Below, piece by piece: positions 31,957 through 40,080 of a stretch of 43,071 bases of DNA; the stretch's first letter is position 1; each line of letters starts with the position of its first letter. The stretch is from Collinsella sp. Its GTDB lineage: Bacteria > Actinomycetota > Coriobacteriia > Coriobacteriales > Coriobacteriaceae. The position numbers and the translations under genes were made by a program. Below the pieces are notes generated by a model. It made no database searches and was not told the DNA's origin. It worked only from the letters and a program-made list of their open reading frames with translations. The stretch spans positions 1 through 43,071 of the forward strand of contig JARIBW010000047.1 of the NCBI GenBank assembly GCA_029264355.1. Reading direction: 5' to 3'.

Positions 31957-32939
31957 ACTTCCTGAACATATTCGAGGACCGCGTCGCCGGGATCTTCGGC
32001 GCCGCGCAGGCGCCCTTCTCCTTCAAGAAGCTCGCCAAGCAGGCGGCCCGCGAGATGGAGGACCAGACCCTGGTCATCAACGGCGTCAACACCGCCCCGG
32101 CCCTCTACACCGTGCTCATCGCCGCCGACGACGACCAGCTCCTGGCGCCCTATTACTCCCAGCTCGCCGGCGAGGTCACCGAGTTCGTGCGCGCCCAGGC
32201 CGAGAAGAAGCGCTACCGCTTCGTGGGAACCCCGCTCGTCCGCTTCATGATCGACCCGTCGCTCAAGCCGGGCAAGTTCTCCGTGTTCGCCGAGAACGTA
32301 GACGCCCCCACCCTCGCCCGCCTGTACGAGGAGGAGCGCGCCTACCTCAAGGGCGCATCCGAAAGCGTCACGCCCGCCCAGGTCCCCATGCCGGCCTCCA
32401 CGCCCTCTCCCGCCGCCGGCGCCATGCCGGTGGCGAACCCCGCGCTCGACGCCGCGTTCAGCCCCGCGGCGGCGCAGGTCGCCGGCGCCGTCGAGGTGGC
32501 CGATCCCTTCGCGCCCGCCCCGGCTCCCATCCCCGTCCCGCAGACCATGACTCGCGAGCAGATCGCCGGCATGGGCGGCGCCGCCGCCACCGGCGCGGGC
32601 ATCGCCGCCGCGGGCGCGGCCCACATGGCGCCCGCAAGGCCCGCCGCCCCCGCCCGCCCGCTCGCCCGACTCGTGGACGTCGTGACCGGCGACACCTATG
32701 AGCTCACCTCCGCCCGCGCCACCGTGGGCCGCGAGCGATCCGTGGCCGACGTCGTCCTGCGCGACCCCAACGTGAGCCGCCGCCACGCCGAGCTCACCTT
32801 CACCGGCAGCGACTGGTCCATCGAGGACCTCAACTCCACCAACGGCACCATGGTCAACAACCGCCGCATCACCCGTTGCCCCCTGCGCAACGGCGACGTG
32901 CTGACCTTCGGTTTGAGCACCTTCGAATTTAGGGGTTAA
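31953..32939 (+). CDS. fhaA: FhaA: DUF3662 and FHA domain protein
   Basis: 328-residue protein. The N-terminal ~115 residues are the DUF3662/FhaA domain (NFLNIFEDRVAGIFGAAQAPFSFKKLAKQAAREMEDQT ...). An Ala/Pro-rich linker follows (~125-230), then a C-terminal FHA domain with ATVGRERSVADVVLRDPNVSRRHAELTF and EDLNSTNGTMVNN. The canonical G-R, S-R-x-H and N-S-T-N-G residues are present, so phosphothreonine binding is likely. In mycobacteria FhaA links kinases to peptidoglycan precursor (MviN) control. GTG start inside the kinase stop codon; RBS GGAAGG upstream. It is followed by fhaB after 3 bases. Confidence 0.93.
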   Translation: MNFLNIFEDRVAGIFGAAQAPFSFKKLAKQAAREMEDQTLVINGVNTAPALYTVLIAADDDQLLAPYYSQLAGEVTEFVRAQAEKKRYRFVGTPLVRFMIDPSLKPGKFSVFAENVDAPTLARLYEEERAYLKGASESVTPAQVPMPASTPSPAAGAMPVANPALDAAFSPAAAQVAGAVEVADPFAPAPAPIPVPQTMTREQIAGMGGAAATGAGIAAAGAAHMAPARPAAPARPLARLVDVVTGDTYELTSARATVGRERSVADVVLRDPNVSRRHAELTFTGSDWSIEDLNSTNGTMVNNRRITRCPLRNGDVLTFGLSTFEFRG

Positions 32940-32942
32940 CCT

Positions 32943-33356
32943 GTGATCGACATCATCCTGTTCGCCGGGCGCATCGTGCTCGTCGCGCTGCTCTACATCT
33001 TCCTGTTCGCCGTCATGAAGACGGGTGTGGGCCTGGTGCGCGGCCAGCGCCGCGACTCCGCGATCTGGACGATCGATGTCGACAAGGGCCCGCGCGGCAT
33101 CCGCGGCATCCACATGGACATCCTGGGGCCGGTCATCGTGGGCCGCTCCCCGTCCTCAGATATCTGCGTGAACGAGCCGTTCGTCTCCGCAAGCCACGCG
33201 CGCTTCTCCCTTCAGGGGCCCGCGCTCGTAATCGAGGACCTCAACTCGCTCAACGGCACCCTCGTCAACGGCCGCGCCCTGCAGGAGCCCGCGACCCTGC
33301 GCGAAGGCGACGAAGTCCAGATCGGCGACGTGGTCATGAAGGTGAACCGTCGATGA
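32943..33356 (+). CDS. fhaB: FhaB/FipA: membrane-anchored FHA protein
   Basis: 137-residue protein with an N-terminal membrane helix (residues ~3-27, IILFAGRIVLVALLYIFLF) and a cytoplasmic FHA domain (GRSPSSDICVNEPFVSASHARFSL, EDLNSLNGTLVNG). In mycobacteria its counterpart FipA binds FtsZ and FtsQ under oxidative stress and is phosphorylated by PknA. GTG start. The stop overlaps the ATG of the phosphatase (ATGA). The SASH rather than SRxH sequence at the phosphate-binding face could alter affinity. Confidence 0.92.
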   Translation: MIDIILFAGRIVLVALLYIFLFAVMKTGVGLVRGQRRDSAIWTIDVDKGPRGIRGIHMDILGPVIVGRSPSSDICVNEPFVSASHARFSLQGPALVIEDLNSLNGTLVNGRALQEPATLREGDEVQIGDVVMKVNRR

Positions 33357-35017
33357 CGCCCGAGCAGGACGACCTGCGCGCCACCGGGTACGAATCACAA
33401 GCCCAACACGCTCGACCGGCGGCCCCCATGGCCCCGGTTTGCGACACTCCGGCATCGGGCGCCCCAGACCCCTGGGCGCCCGATTACGCCATGCCGGCCC
33501 CCGTGCCATCCGCGCATGCGGTCCCGGAGCACGAGGACGCCCCCATCTCGGTCGAAGCCGCCCCGATCCCGGCGCCCGCCCCGGCGCATGCGGCCCCCGG
33601 CTCCTTCGAGCCCGAGTCCGAGCCCGAACCCGAGATCGCCGTCCGGGCGATCCCCGATCCAACCGCGCCGGTCTCACCTGAAGACACGGCGGAGATCGAC
33701 CTCCAAGCGGTGGAGGCCAAGCTCAACGATCCCGGCTCGACCATGGGCTTCGAGCCCATCACCGACGAGCTGATCGACACCGACGCGACCTTCGACGCCG
33801 GCACATCCGCCACGCTCATGTGGGGCGCCCGCTCCGACGTTGGGTGCGTGCGCAGCCACAACGAGGACTCCTATCTCGCCGCCTCGCCGCTGTTCTGCGT
33901 GTGCGACGGCATGGGGGGCCACGCCGCCGGAGAGGTCGCCAGCGCGATCGCCGTCGAGACCATCGCCAAGACCGGACCCAAGTCGGCCGACGCCGCGCAG
34001 CTCGCCGCCTCCATCGAGGCGGCCAACGCGGCCATCATCGAGGCGGCCGTGAACGGCGTGGGCAGGCCCGGAATGGGCTGCACCGCCACCGCCGCCTACA
34101 TCGAGGGAACCACCCTCGCCATCGCGCACGTGGGCGACTCGCGCGCCTACCTGCTGCACGAGGGGACCCTCATCCGCGTCACGCGCGACCACTCCTACGT
34201 CGAGGAACTCGTCGATGCCGGCGAGATCACCGCCGACGAGGCGCGCACGCACCCCAACCGTTCCGTCATCACGCGCGCCCTGGGCTCCGACCCGGCGATG
34301 TACGCCGATCACTTCACCCTGAACGTCGAGGAGGGCGACCGCCTCATCCTGTGCTCCGACGGCATGTCGGGCATGGTCCCGGACGGCGAGATCGAGCGCA
34401 TCGCCCAGCAGAGCTCCACCGCGCAGATCTGCACGGACAACCTGGTCGACGCCGCGCTCGCCGCCGGCGGCGGGGACAACGTCACCGTCGTGGTCGTCGA
34501 CATCACCGATGACGGCCGCATTCGAGAGGCCGTCCGCAAGCACAGGCGCACGCTGCTCCTCGCGATCGTCGGCCTGCTCATCGCGCTCGTCGTGGCGGGC
34601 GTTGCCTCGTTCATCTCCATCCGCAAGTCCGTCTACCTGGGCGTGAAGGACGATGCGGTCGCCATCTACACGGGCATTCCCGACCCATTCCTCGGCCTCA
34701 AGCTCAACTGGCTCGAGGATGAGACCTCCATACAGCTCAAGTACCTCCCCGAGGACACCCAGAACCGCCTGCATGAGGGCATCCCGCAAAAGAGCCTCAA
34801 GGACGCGCAGGGCGCCGTGGAGAACTACCGGGCGCAGATCGACGAGACCCAAACCAAGCTCATCGAGGACGCACGCGCGATCCAGCAGGAGCTCACCGGG
34901 CCCACGGAGGCGCCGGGCACGAGCCCCGCAGATGCCCTGGCGGGCGGCGCGTCCCCGAGCGAATCCCCCGCCGATGCCATTTCACCTTCAACCACGACCG
35001 AGGGAGGTGCCGCGTAA
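33353..35017 (+). CDS. pstP: PP2C-type Ser/Thr protein phosphatase (PstP)
   Basis: 554-residue phosphatase that would dephosphorylate the kinases and their targets. An acidic/Pro-rich N-terminal extension of ~150 residues precedes the PP2C domain (~155-395) with the metal-binding motifs SHNEDSYL, CDGMGGHAAGE, GDSRAYLL, SDGMSGMV and GGGDNVTVVVVDI. One membrane helix follows (~402-423, LLLAIVGLLIALVVAGVASFI), then an extracellular region with coiled-coil and Ser/Pro/Ala tail. Mycobacterial PstP lacks the long N-terminal extension, so this may be an added regulatory part. The only phosphatase for three kinases in the window. It is followed directly by the SEDS-PBP gene. Confidence 0.93.
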   Translation: MTPEQDDLRATGYESQAQHARPAAPMAPVCDTPASGAPDPWAPDYAMPAPVPSAHAVPEHEDAPISVEAAPIPAPAPAHAAPGSFEPESEPEPEIAVRAIPDPTAPVSPEDTAEIDLQAVEAKLNDPGSTMGFEPITDELIDTDATFDAGTSATLMWGARSDVGCVRSHNEDSYLAASPLFCVCDGMGGHAAGEVASAIAVETIAKTGPKSADAAQLAASIEAANAAIIEAAVNGVGRPGMGCTATAAYIEGTTLAIAHVGDSRAYLLHEGTLIRVTRDHSYVEELVDAGEITADEARTHPNRSVITRALGSDPAMYADHFTLNVEEGDRLILCSDGMSGMVPDGEIERIAQQSSTAQICTDNLVDAALAAGGGDNVTVVVVDITDDGRIREAVRKHRRTLLLAIVGLLIALVVAGVASFISIRKSVYLGVKDDAVAIYTGIPDPFLGLKLNWLEDETSIQLKYLPEDTQNRLHEGIPQKSLKDAQGAVENYRAQIDETQTKLIEDARAIQQELTGPTEAPGTSPADALAGGASPSESPADAISPSTTTEGGAA

Positions 35018-37834
35018 ATGAGTCGCCGCACGACCGAACTGCTCCTGCTCATAGCCGCCGCGTTCCCCGTCACGCTGCTCTACGCCATGTACGTGGTCAC
35101 CACGGGCGCCGCGCTCTCCTTCCAGACGCTGGCCGTCCCGCTGGGGCTGTTCGCCGCGTTCGCCGCGGCCCACATCGGCGTGCGCGTCTTCGCGCCCGGC
35201 GCCGACCCGGCGATCCTGCCCATCGTGTTCACGCTCTCGGGGATCGGCGTCACCTTCGTCACGCGCCTGCAGCCCGACGCGTCGCTCGGCCAGGTGATCT
35301 ACCTGTTCCTGGGCGTGGCCCTCATGGTGGGCACGCTCGCCGCGGTGAAGAACCTCGACGTCGTCAAGCACTACAAATACGCCCTGGGCATCGCCGGCAT
35401 CATCTTGCTCGTGCTGCCCATGTTCATCGGCACCGAGATCTACGGCTCCAAGCTGTGGATCAAAATCGGCAGCTTCCAGTTCCAGCCCGGTGAGTTCGCC
35501 AAGGTCCTCATCGTCTTGTTCCTCGCCGGCTACCTGGCCGAGAACCGCGAGCTGCTGTCCATCTCGAATCGCACCGTGCTCGGCATCAAGTTCCCGCGTC
35601 TGCGATTGCTCTACCCGCTGTTCATCGTGTGGGGCGTCTGCCTGCTCGTCGTCGCGTTCGAACGCGACCTGGGCAGCGCACTGCTGTTCTACACCATCTT
35701 CTTGATCATGCTCTACGTGGCCACGGGCCGCGTTTCCTACGTGATCATCGGCCTCGCGCTGCTGGCCGTGGGCGCATTCGGCATGTACCAGATCATGAGC
35801 CACGTGCAGGTCCGCGTGGCCATCTGGCTCGACCCGTTCTCCGATGCGCAAAACCTCGGCTACCAGATCGTCCAATCGCTGTTCTCCCTGGCGGACGGCG
35901 GTCTCGCGGGCGTCGGCATCGGCAAGGGCATGGCCGACATCATCCCCGTCGTGGCCTCCGACATGATCTTCGCCGCGATCGGCGAGGAGATGGGCCTGCT
36001 CGGCGGCACCGCGGTCCTGCTTTTGTTCATGCTGTTCGCGGTCCGCGGACTCACCACAGCCGCGCGAGCCAAGTCCGACCTGGCGGCCTTCTCGGCCGCC
36101 GGCCTCACCGCGGCCATCTCCTTCCAGGCCTTCACCATCGTGGGCGGCGTCACCAAGCTCATCCCGCTCACCGGCGTGACCCTGCCCTTCATGAGCCAGG
36201 GCGGCTCATCCCTGCTCGCGAGTTTCGTGATCGTGGGCCTGCTGCTGCGCGCCGGCGATGAGGCCACCGGCCGCTCAACCGAGATCGCCAACACGAGCAC
36301 CGACTTGGCCGGCGCGGGCTATCGCACCACCGTACGCGGCTCCCACATGCGCCGTCCCGCCCTCGACACCCCCGAGAGCGGCCTGCTCGGCCGCGTGGCG
36401 CTCGCCAACCGCCTCACACGCACCGTGTTCCTGTTCACCGCGCTGTTCGCCGTGCTCATCGGCAACATCACCTATATCCAGGTGATCAAGGCCTCCGAAT
36501 ACCAGGACATGCCGAGCAACAACCACACCATCAACAAGGCGCGCTACATCAAGCGCGGCTCGATCATCACCGCCGACGGCCTGACACTCGCCGAGTCCAT
36601 CCAGCAGGCGGACGGCACGTACGCCCGCTCCTACCCCAACGGCAACCTCGCCGCGCACGTGGTGGGCTACTACTCGCAGCAGTACGGCACCATGGGCATC
36701 GAGAACACGCAAAACGACACGCTCACGGGGTCCAAGGATTACTCGAGCTGGCAAAACGCCCTCAACTCGCTCGCCGGCATCAGCGAGCCCGGAAACTCCG
36801 TCCAGCTCACCATCGACTCGCGCATCCAGCGCGCAGCCGAGCAGGCGCTCGCCGGCCGCGTGGGCGCCATCGTCGCCCTCGACCCGCGCAGCGGCGCCGT
36901 GCTCGCCTGGGCCAGCGCGCCCACGTTCGACAACGCGAACATCCAGGCCGCGATCGAGGCCGCCAACGCCAGCGGGGGTGTAGACACCTCCATGTACGAC
37001 CGCGCCACCCTCGCGCTCTACACGCCGGGCTCCACCTTCAAGGTCCTCACACTCGCCTCGGCCCTCGAGAACGGCCTGGCCACGCTCGACACCACCTACA
37101 ACAGCCCGGGGCGCATGGAGATCGGCGGCGCGGACGTCGTGAGCATCGGCGAACGCGGCCACGGCACCATCTCCCTGGCCAGGGCCTTCGCGCTCTCGTC
37201 CAATACGGTCTTCGGCCAAGTGGCCGACGGCCTGGGCGCCGACAAGCTCGTGGCCACGGCGCGCGCCTTCGGCTACGGCCAAAAACTCGGCCTGGACTTC
37301 ACCACCGCCGCATCCATCATGCCCAACCCCGAGGAGATGACCGAGTGGGAGCTCGCCTGGGCGGGCGCCGGTCAGCCCGTCGGCCAGGGGCACACGCCCG
37401 GCCCGCAGGCGACCGTGATGCAAAACGCGCTCATGGCGGCCACGATCGCCAACAACGGCATCGCCATGAACCCCTACGTGGTCTCGCAGATCCTCGCGCC
37501 CGACGGCACGGTCCTCAAGACCACGCGCGGGCGCTCCCTCGGCCAAGCCGTGAGCAGCGGCACCGCCGAGCAGGTCAAGCAGGCCATGCTCGACGTCGTC
37601 CAGAACGGCACCGGCTCGGCCGCGTCGATCGCGGGCGTGAAGGTGGCCGGCAAGACCGGCACGGCCGAGACCAACAACGCCACCGCGAACTCCACGTTCG
37701 TTGGATTTGCCCCCTACGACACCCCCACCGTGGCAATCGCCGTCGTGATCGAGCAGAACGCGAAGGGCGAGCAGAGCGCGGCGGGCGTGGGAGGACAGGT
37801 CCTGCGAGCGGCGCTCGCGACACAGGGGCTGTAG
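35018..37834 (+). CDS. RodA/FtsW-penicillin-binding protein fusion (SEDS glycosyltransferase + class B transpeptidase)
   Basis: 938 residues in one frame. Residues 1 to ~405 are a SEDS peptidoglycan polymerase with about ten membrane helices, a FQPGEFAK motif, WLDPFSDAQNLGYQ loop and PLTGVTLPFMSQGGSS signature. A ~45-residue linker leads (about residue 444) to a membrane anchor (FLFTALFAVLIGNITYIQVI), a PBP dimerisation-type domain and a transpeptidase: S672-T-F-K675, S727-S-N729, K879-T-G881. In mycobacteria rodA and pbpA are adjacent separate genes at this position; here the junction has no stop or internal RBS. The fused protein would polymerise and cross-link glycan with 1:1 stoichiometry. 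ATG follows the pstP stop with no gap; GGGAGG lies ~12 bases upstream. Confidence 0.93.
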   Translation: MSRRTTELLLLIAAAFPVTLLYAMYVVTTGAALSFQTLAVPLGLFAAFAAAHIGVRVFAPGADPAILPIVFTLSGIGVTFVTRLQPDASLGQVIYLFLGVALMVGTLAAVKNLDVVKHYKYALGIAGIILLVLPMFIGTEIYGSKLWIKIGSFQFQPGEFAKVLIVLFLAGYLAENRELLSISNRTVLGIKFPRLRLLYPLFIVWGVCLLVVAFERDLGSALLFYTIFLIMLYVATGRVSYVIIGLALLAVGAFGMYQIMSHVQVRVAIWLDPFSDAQNLGYQIVQSLFSLADGGLAGVGIGKGMADIIPVVASDMIFAAIGEEMGLLGGTAVLLLFMLFAVRGLTTAARAKSDLAAFSAAGLTAAISFQAFTIVGGVTKLIPLTGVTLPFMSQGGSSLLASFVIVGLLLRAGDEATGRSTEIANTSTDLAGAGYRTTVRGSHMRRPALDTPESGLLGRVALANRLTRTVFLFTALFAVLIGNITYIQVIKASEYQDMPSNNHTINKARYIKRGSIITADGLTLAESIQQADGTYARSYPNGNLAAHVVGYYSQQYGTMGIENTQNDTLTGSKDYSSWQNALNSLAGISEPGNSVQLTIDSRIQRAAEQALAGRVGAIVALDPRSGAVLAWASAPTFDNANIQAAIEAANASGGVDTSMYDRATLALYTPGSTFKVLTLASALENGLATLDTTYNSPGRMEIGGADVVSIGERGHGTISLARAFALSSNTVFGQVADGLGADKLVATARAFGYGQKLGLDFTTAASIMPNPEEMTEWELAWAGAGQPVGQGHTPGPQATVMQNALMAATIANNGIAMNPYVVSQILAPDGTVLKTTRGRSLGQAVSSGTAEQVKQAMLDVVQNGTGSAASIAGVKVAGKTGTAETNNATANSTFVGFAPYDTPTVAIAVVIEQNAKGEQSAAGVGGQVLRAALATQGL

Positions 37835-37896
37835 CAATCCACCGAACGAGGTAACACTTCCGCCCACGGCGGATAGATTGATGAGGAGTTAAAGAC

Positions 37897-39822
37897 ATGC
37901 CAGACGGACAGCGCGTACTTGGAGGAAGGTACCTGCTTAAGGACAAGGTCGGCAACGGCGGCATGGCCAGCGTGTACCGCGCGCAGGACCAGGTGCTCGA
38001 TCGCACCGTCGCCGTGAAGATCATGCTGCCCCAGTACGCCGGGGACGCCACCTTCGCCGCCCGCTTCAAGCAGGAGGCGCAAGCCGCGGCCGGCCTGCAG
38101 AGCCCCTACATCGTGGGCGTGTACGACTGGGGCAAGGACGGCGACACGTACTACATCATCATGGAGTACCTGCGCGGCACCGACCTCAAGAGCGGCGTGC
38201 GCAGCCACGGCGCCCTCGACCCCAAGAAGGTCGCCCAGATCGGCTCCCAGATCTGCGGCGCCCTCTCCGTCGCGCACAAGCACGAGATCATCCACCGCGA
38301 CATCAAGCCCCAAAACATCATGGTGCTGCCCGACGGCAACATCAAGGTGATGGACTTCGGCATCGCGCGCGCCAAGAACAGCCACCTCACGCAGGATAAC
38401 AACGTCCTGGGCACCGCCCACTACGTCTCCCCCGAGCAGACCCGTGGCCAGGAGCTGGGCGCTACGAGCGACATCTACTCCCTCGGCGTGGTCATGTACG
38501 AGTGCGCCACCGGCCGCGTGCCCTTCGATGGAGACGACGCCATCTCCGTGGCGCTCAAGCAGGTCAACGAACTGCCCGTCCCGCCGAGTCAGGTGAACCC
38601 CAACGTCGATCCGGCCCTCGAGCGCATCATCCTCAAGTGCATGGAGAAGGACCCGGCCAACCGCTTCCAAACCGCCGAGGAGCTGCGCCAGGTGCTCAAC
38701 TCCTACGCCGCAGGGCGGGCAGTCGACGTAGCCGAGCCCACGCGCGTGATCGCCGCCCCCATGGGCGTCGGCGGCAACGAGACCCGCGTGATGAGCGACG
38801 CGACGCAGGCGATGGTTCGTCCCTCCGGCTCGGCGGGCAACGGCTCCACCGCCGCGGGCCCGCGCGTCGCCCCCGCGGCAGCCACGCGCGACCAAGGCGG
38901 CTACGATGGCCCCAAGAAGGGCAACGGGGCGAAGATCGCCGCCATCGTGATCGGTGCCGTTGCGGTCATCGCCGCCGCAGTCTTTTTTGCCAGCAACCTG
39001 TTCGGCGGGTCCAGCGACATGGTCATCGTGCCCAATGTCATCGACTACACGCAGGACGAGGCCGAGAAGGCGCTCGAAAACGCCGGCTTCAGCGTCGAAT
39101 ACGGCAAGGCGGTGAATGACGACAAGGTCGAAGAGGGCCACGTCGTGGACCAGACGCCCGACGGCAACAAGGAGGCCCCCGAGGGCTCCACGGTGACGCT
39201 GACGCTCTCCAAGGGCCCTGTCCCCGTCAAGGAGACCGAGGTCCCCAACATCACCGGGAAAACCAAGGACGAGGCCGAATCCATGCTCGCCGCCGCAAAG
39301 CTCAAGGGCCAGGCGCACGAAGAGGCCAACGATGCCGCGGCGGGCACCGTGTTCAAGCAGGGGTTGAACACGGGCGAGACCGTCGAGGAGGGCACCGTTG
39401 TGGAGTACTGGGTCTCCACCGGTCCCGACACCATCGACGTTCCCAACATCACCGGGAAGACCAAGGACGAGGCCATCCAGGCGCTCGGCGACAAGCTCAG
39501 CTACACCTTCAGCTCCGACTACAGCTCCACCGTGCCCAGCGGGAACGTGATCAGCTACGAGCCCGGCGGCAGCGTCAAGCCCGGAACGACCATCAAGATC
39601 GTGCTCTCCCAAGGCCCCGAGCCGGTGGCGAAGGTCAACGCCCCCAGCTTTGTGGACGACTCCGTGTCCCACGCCAAGCCCCAGCTCGAAGCCCTCGGGT
39701 TCAAGGTCGTGGTGAGCGGCCCCACCGACGGCATCATCGTGAGCCAGTCCGCATCAGGCCCGCTCGACAAGGGGTCCACGATCACCCTCACGACCCAGGC
39801 ACGCACCGAAACCGACGACTAG
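37897..39822 (+). CDS. pknB: PASTA-domain Ser/Thr kinase (PknB)
   Basis: 641-residue receptor kinase. Cytoplasmic Hanks domain: GNGGMASVYRA glycine loop, VAVK with Lys41, H133-R-D135-I-K137-PQN, MDFGIA, YVSPEQ, SDIYSLGVVMYE. A Ser/Thr/Ala-rich juxtamembrane segment (~285-340, with several Thr that are likely autophosphorylation sites) precedes one TM helix (~346-369) and four extracellular PASTA repeats starting near residues 376, 449, 513 and 579, which bind muropeptides or lipid II. The second and third PASTA repeats share VPNITGKTKDEA. GAGGAG lies 9 bases upstream of the ATG. Sixty-two bases separate it from the SEDS-PBP gene. It is the last gene of the operon before a strong terminator. 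Confidence 0.95.
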   Translation: MPDGQRVLGGRYLLKDKVGNGGMASVYRAQDQVLDRTVAVKIMLPQYAGDATFAARFKQEAQAAAGLQSPYIVGVYDWGKDGDTYYIIMEYLRGTDLKSGVRSHGALDPKKVAQIGSQICGALSVAHKHEIIHRDIKPQNIMVLPDGNIKVMDFGIARAKNSHLTQDNNVLGTAHYVSPEQTRGQELGATSDIYSLGVVMYECATGRVPFDGDDAISVALKQVNELPVPPSQVNPNVDPALERIILKCMEKDPANRFQTAEELRQVLNSYAAGRAVDVAEPTRVIAAPMGVGGNETRVMSDATQAMVRPSGSAGNGSTAAGPRVAPAAATRDQGGYDGPKKGNGAKIAAIVIGAVAVIAAAVFFASNLFGGSSDMVIVPNVIDYTQDEAEKALENAGFSVEYGKAVNDDKVEEGHVVDQTPDGNKEAPEGSTVTLTLSKGPVPVKETEVPNITGKTKDEAESMLAAAKLKGQAHEEANDAAAGTVFKQGLNTGETVEEGTVVEYWVSTGPDTIDVPNITGKTKDEAIQALGDKLSYTFSSDYSSTVPSGNVISYEPGGSVKPGTTIKIVLSQGPEPVAKVNAPSFVDDSVSHAKPQLEALGFKVVVSGPTDGIIVSQSASGPLDKGSTITLTTQARTETDD

Positions 39823-39845
39823 CCCCCTTCGATACGCGCCCTCAT

Positions 39846-39891
39846 AAAGCCCGGGGCGCTCCGGCCCATCAGCTGGAGCGCCCCGGGCTTT
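39846..39891 (+). terminator. Strong terminator after pknB
   Basis: A perfect 17-bp stem (39846-39862 with 39875-39891, 12-base loop), AAAGCCCGGGGCGCTCC-type, ends in TTTT. It clearly ends the cell-wall signalling operon. Confidence 0.9.
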
Positions 39892-39968
39892 TGCATGAAT
39901 CGGCGGCATGGGGTGCAGGCTGGGAAGAGAGAGGCTGGCTCGACGAGCCCCACTCTCTCCCCACGGAA

Positions 39969-40001
39969 AAGGCGGTGGCAGACCATGTCCGCCACCGCCT
40001 T
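39969..40001 (-). terminator. Terminator of the Asp-box surface-protein gene
   Basis: AAGGCGGTGGC (39969-39979) pairs with GCCACCGCCTT (39991-40001). On the minus strand the stem ends in CCTTTTCC, so it terminates the gene at 40081-43071. The 79 bases between it and the stop codon show nothing else. Confidence 0.8.
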
Positions 40002-40080
40002 CAATTATGCTTACGCGTCTTGGAATGCCCCTCAATCAACCCGGCACATCGGATGTCCGGGATGAAAAGGGCGCGCGAGA

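Noticed and set aside
37714-39672. Minus-strand 652-codon ORF opposite pknB
   Set aside because: Shadow of the PASTA kinase gene; Gly/His/Val-rich with no family match.
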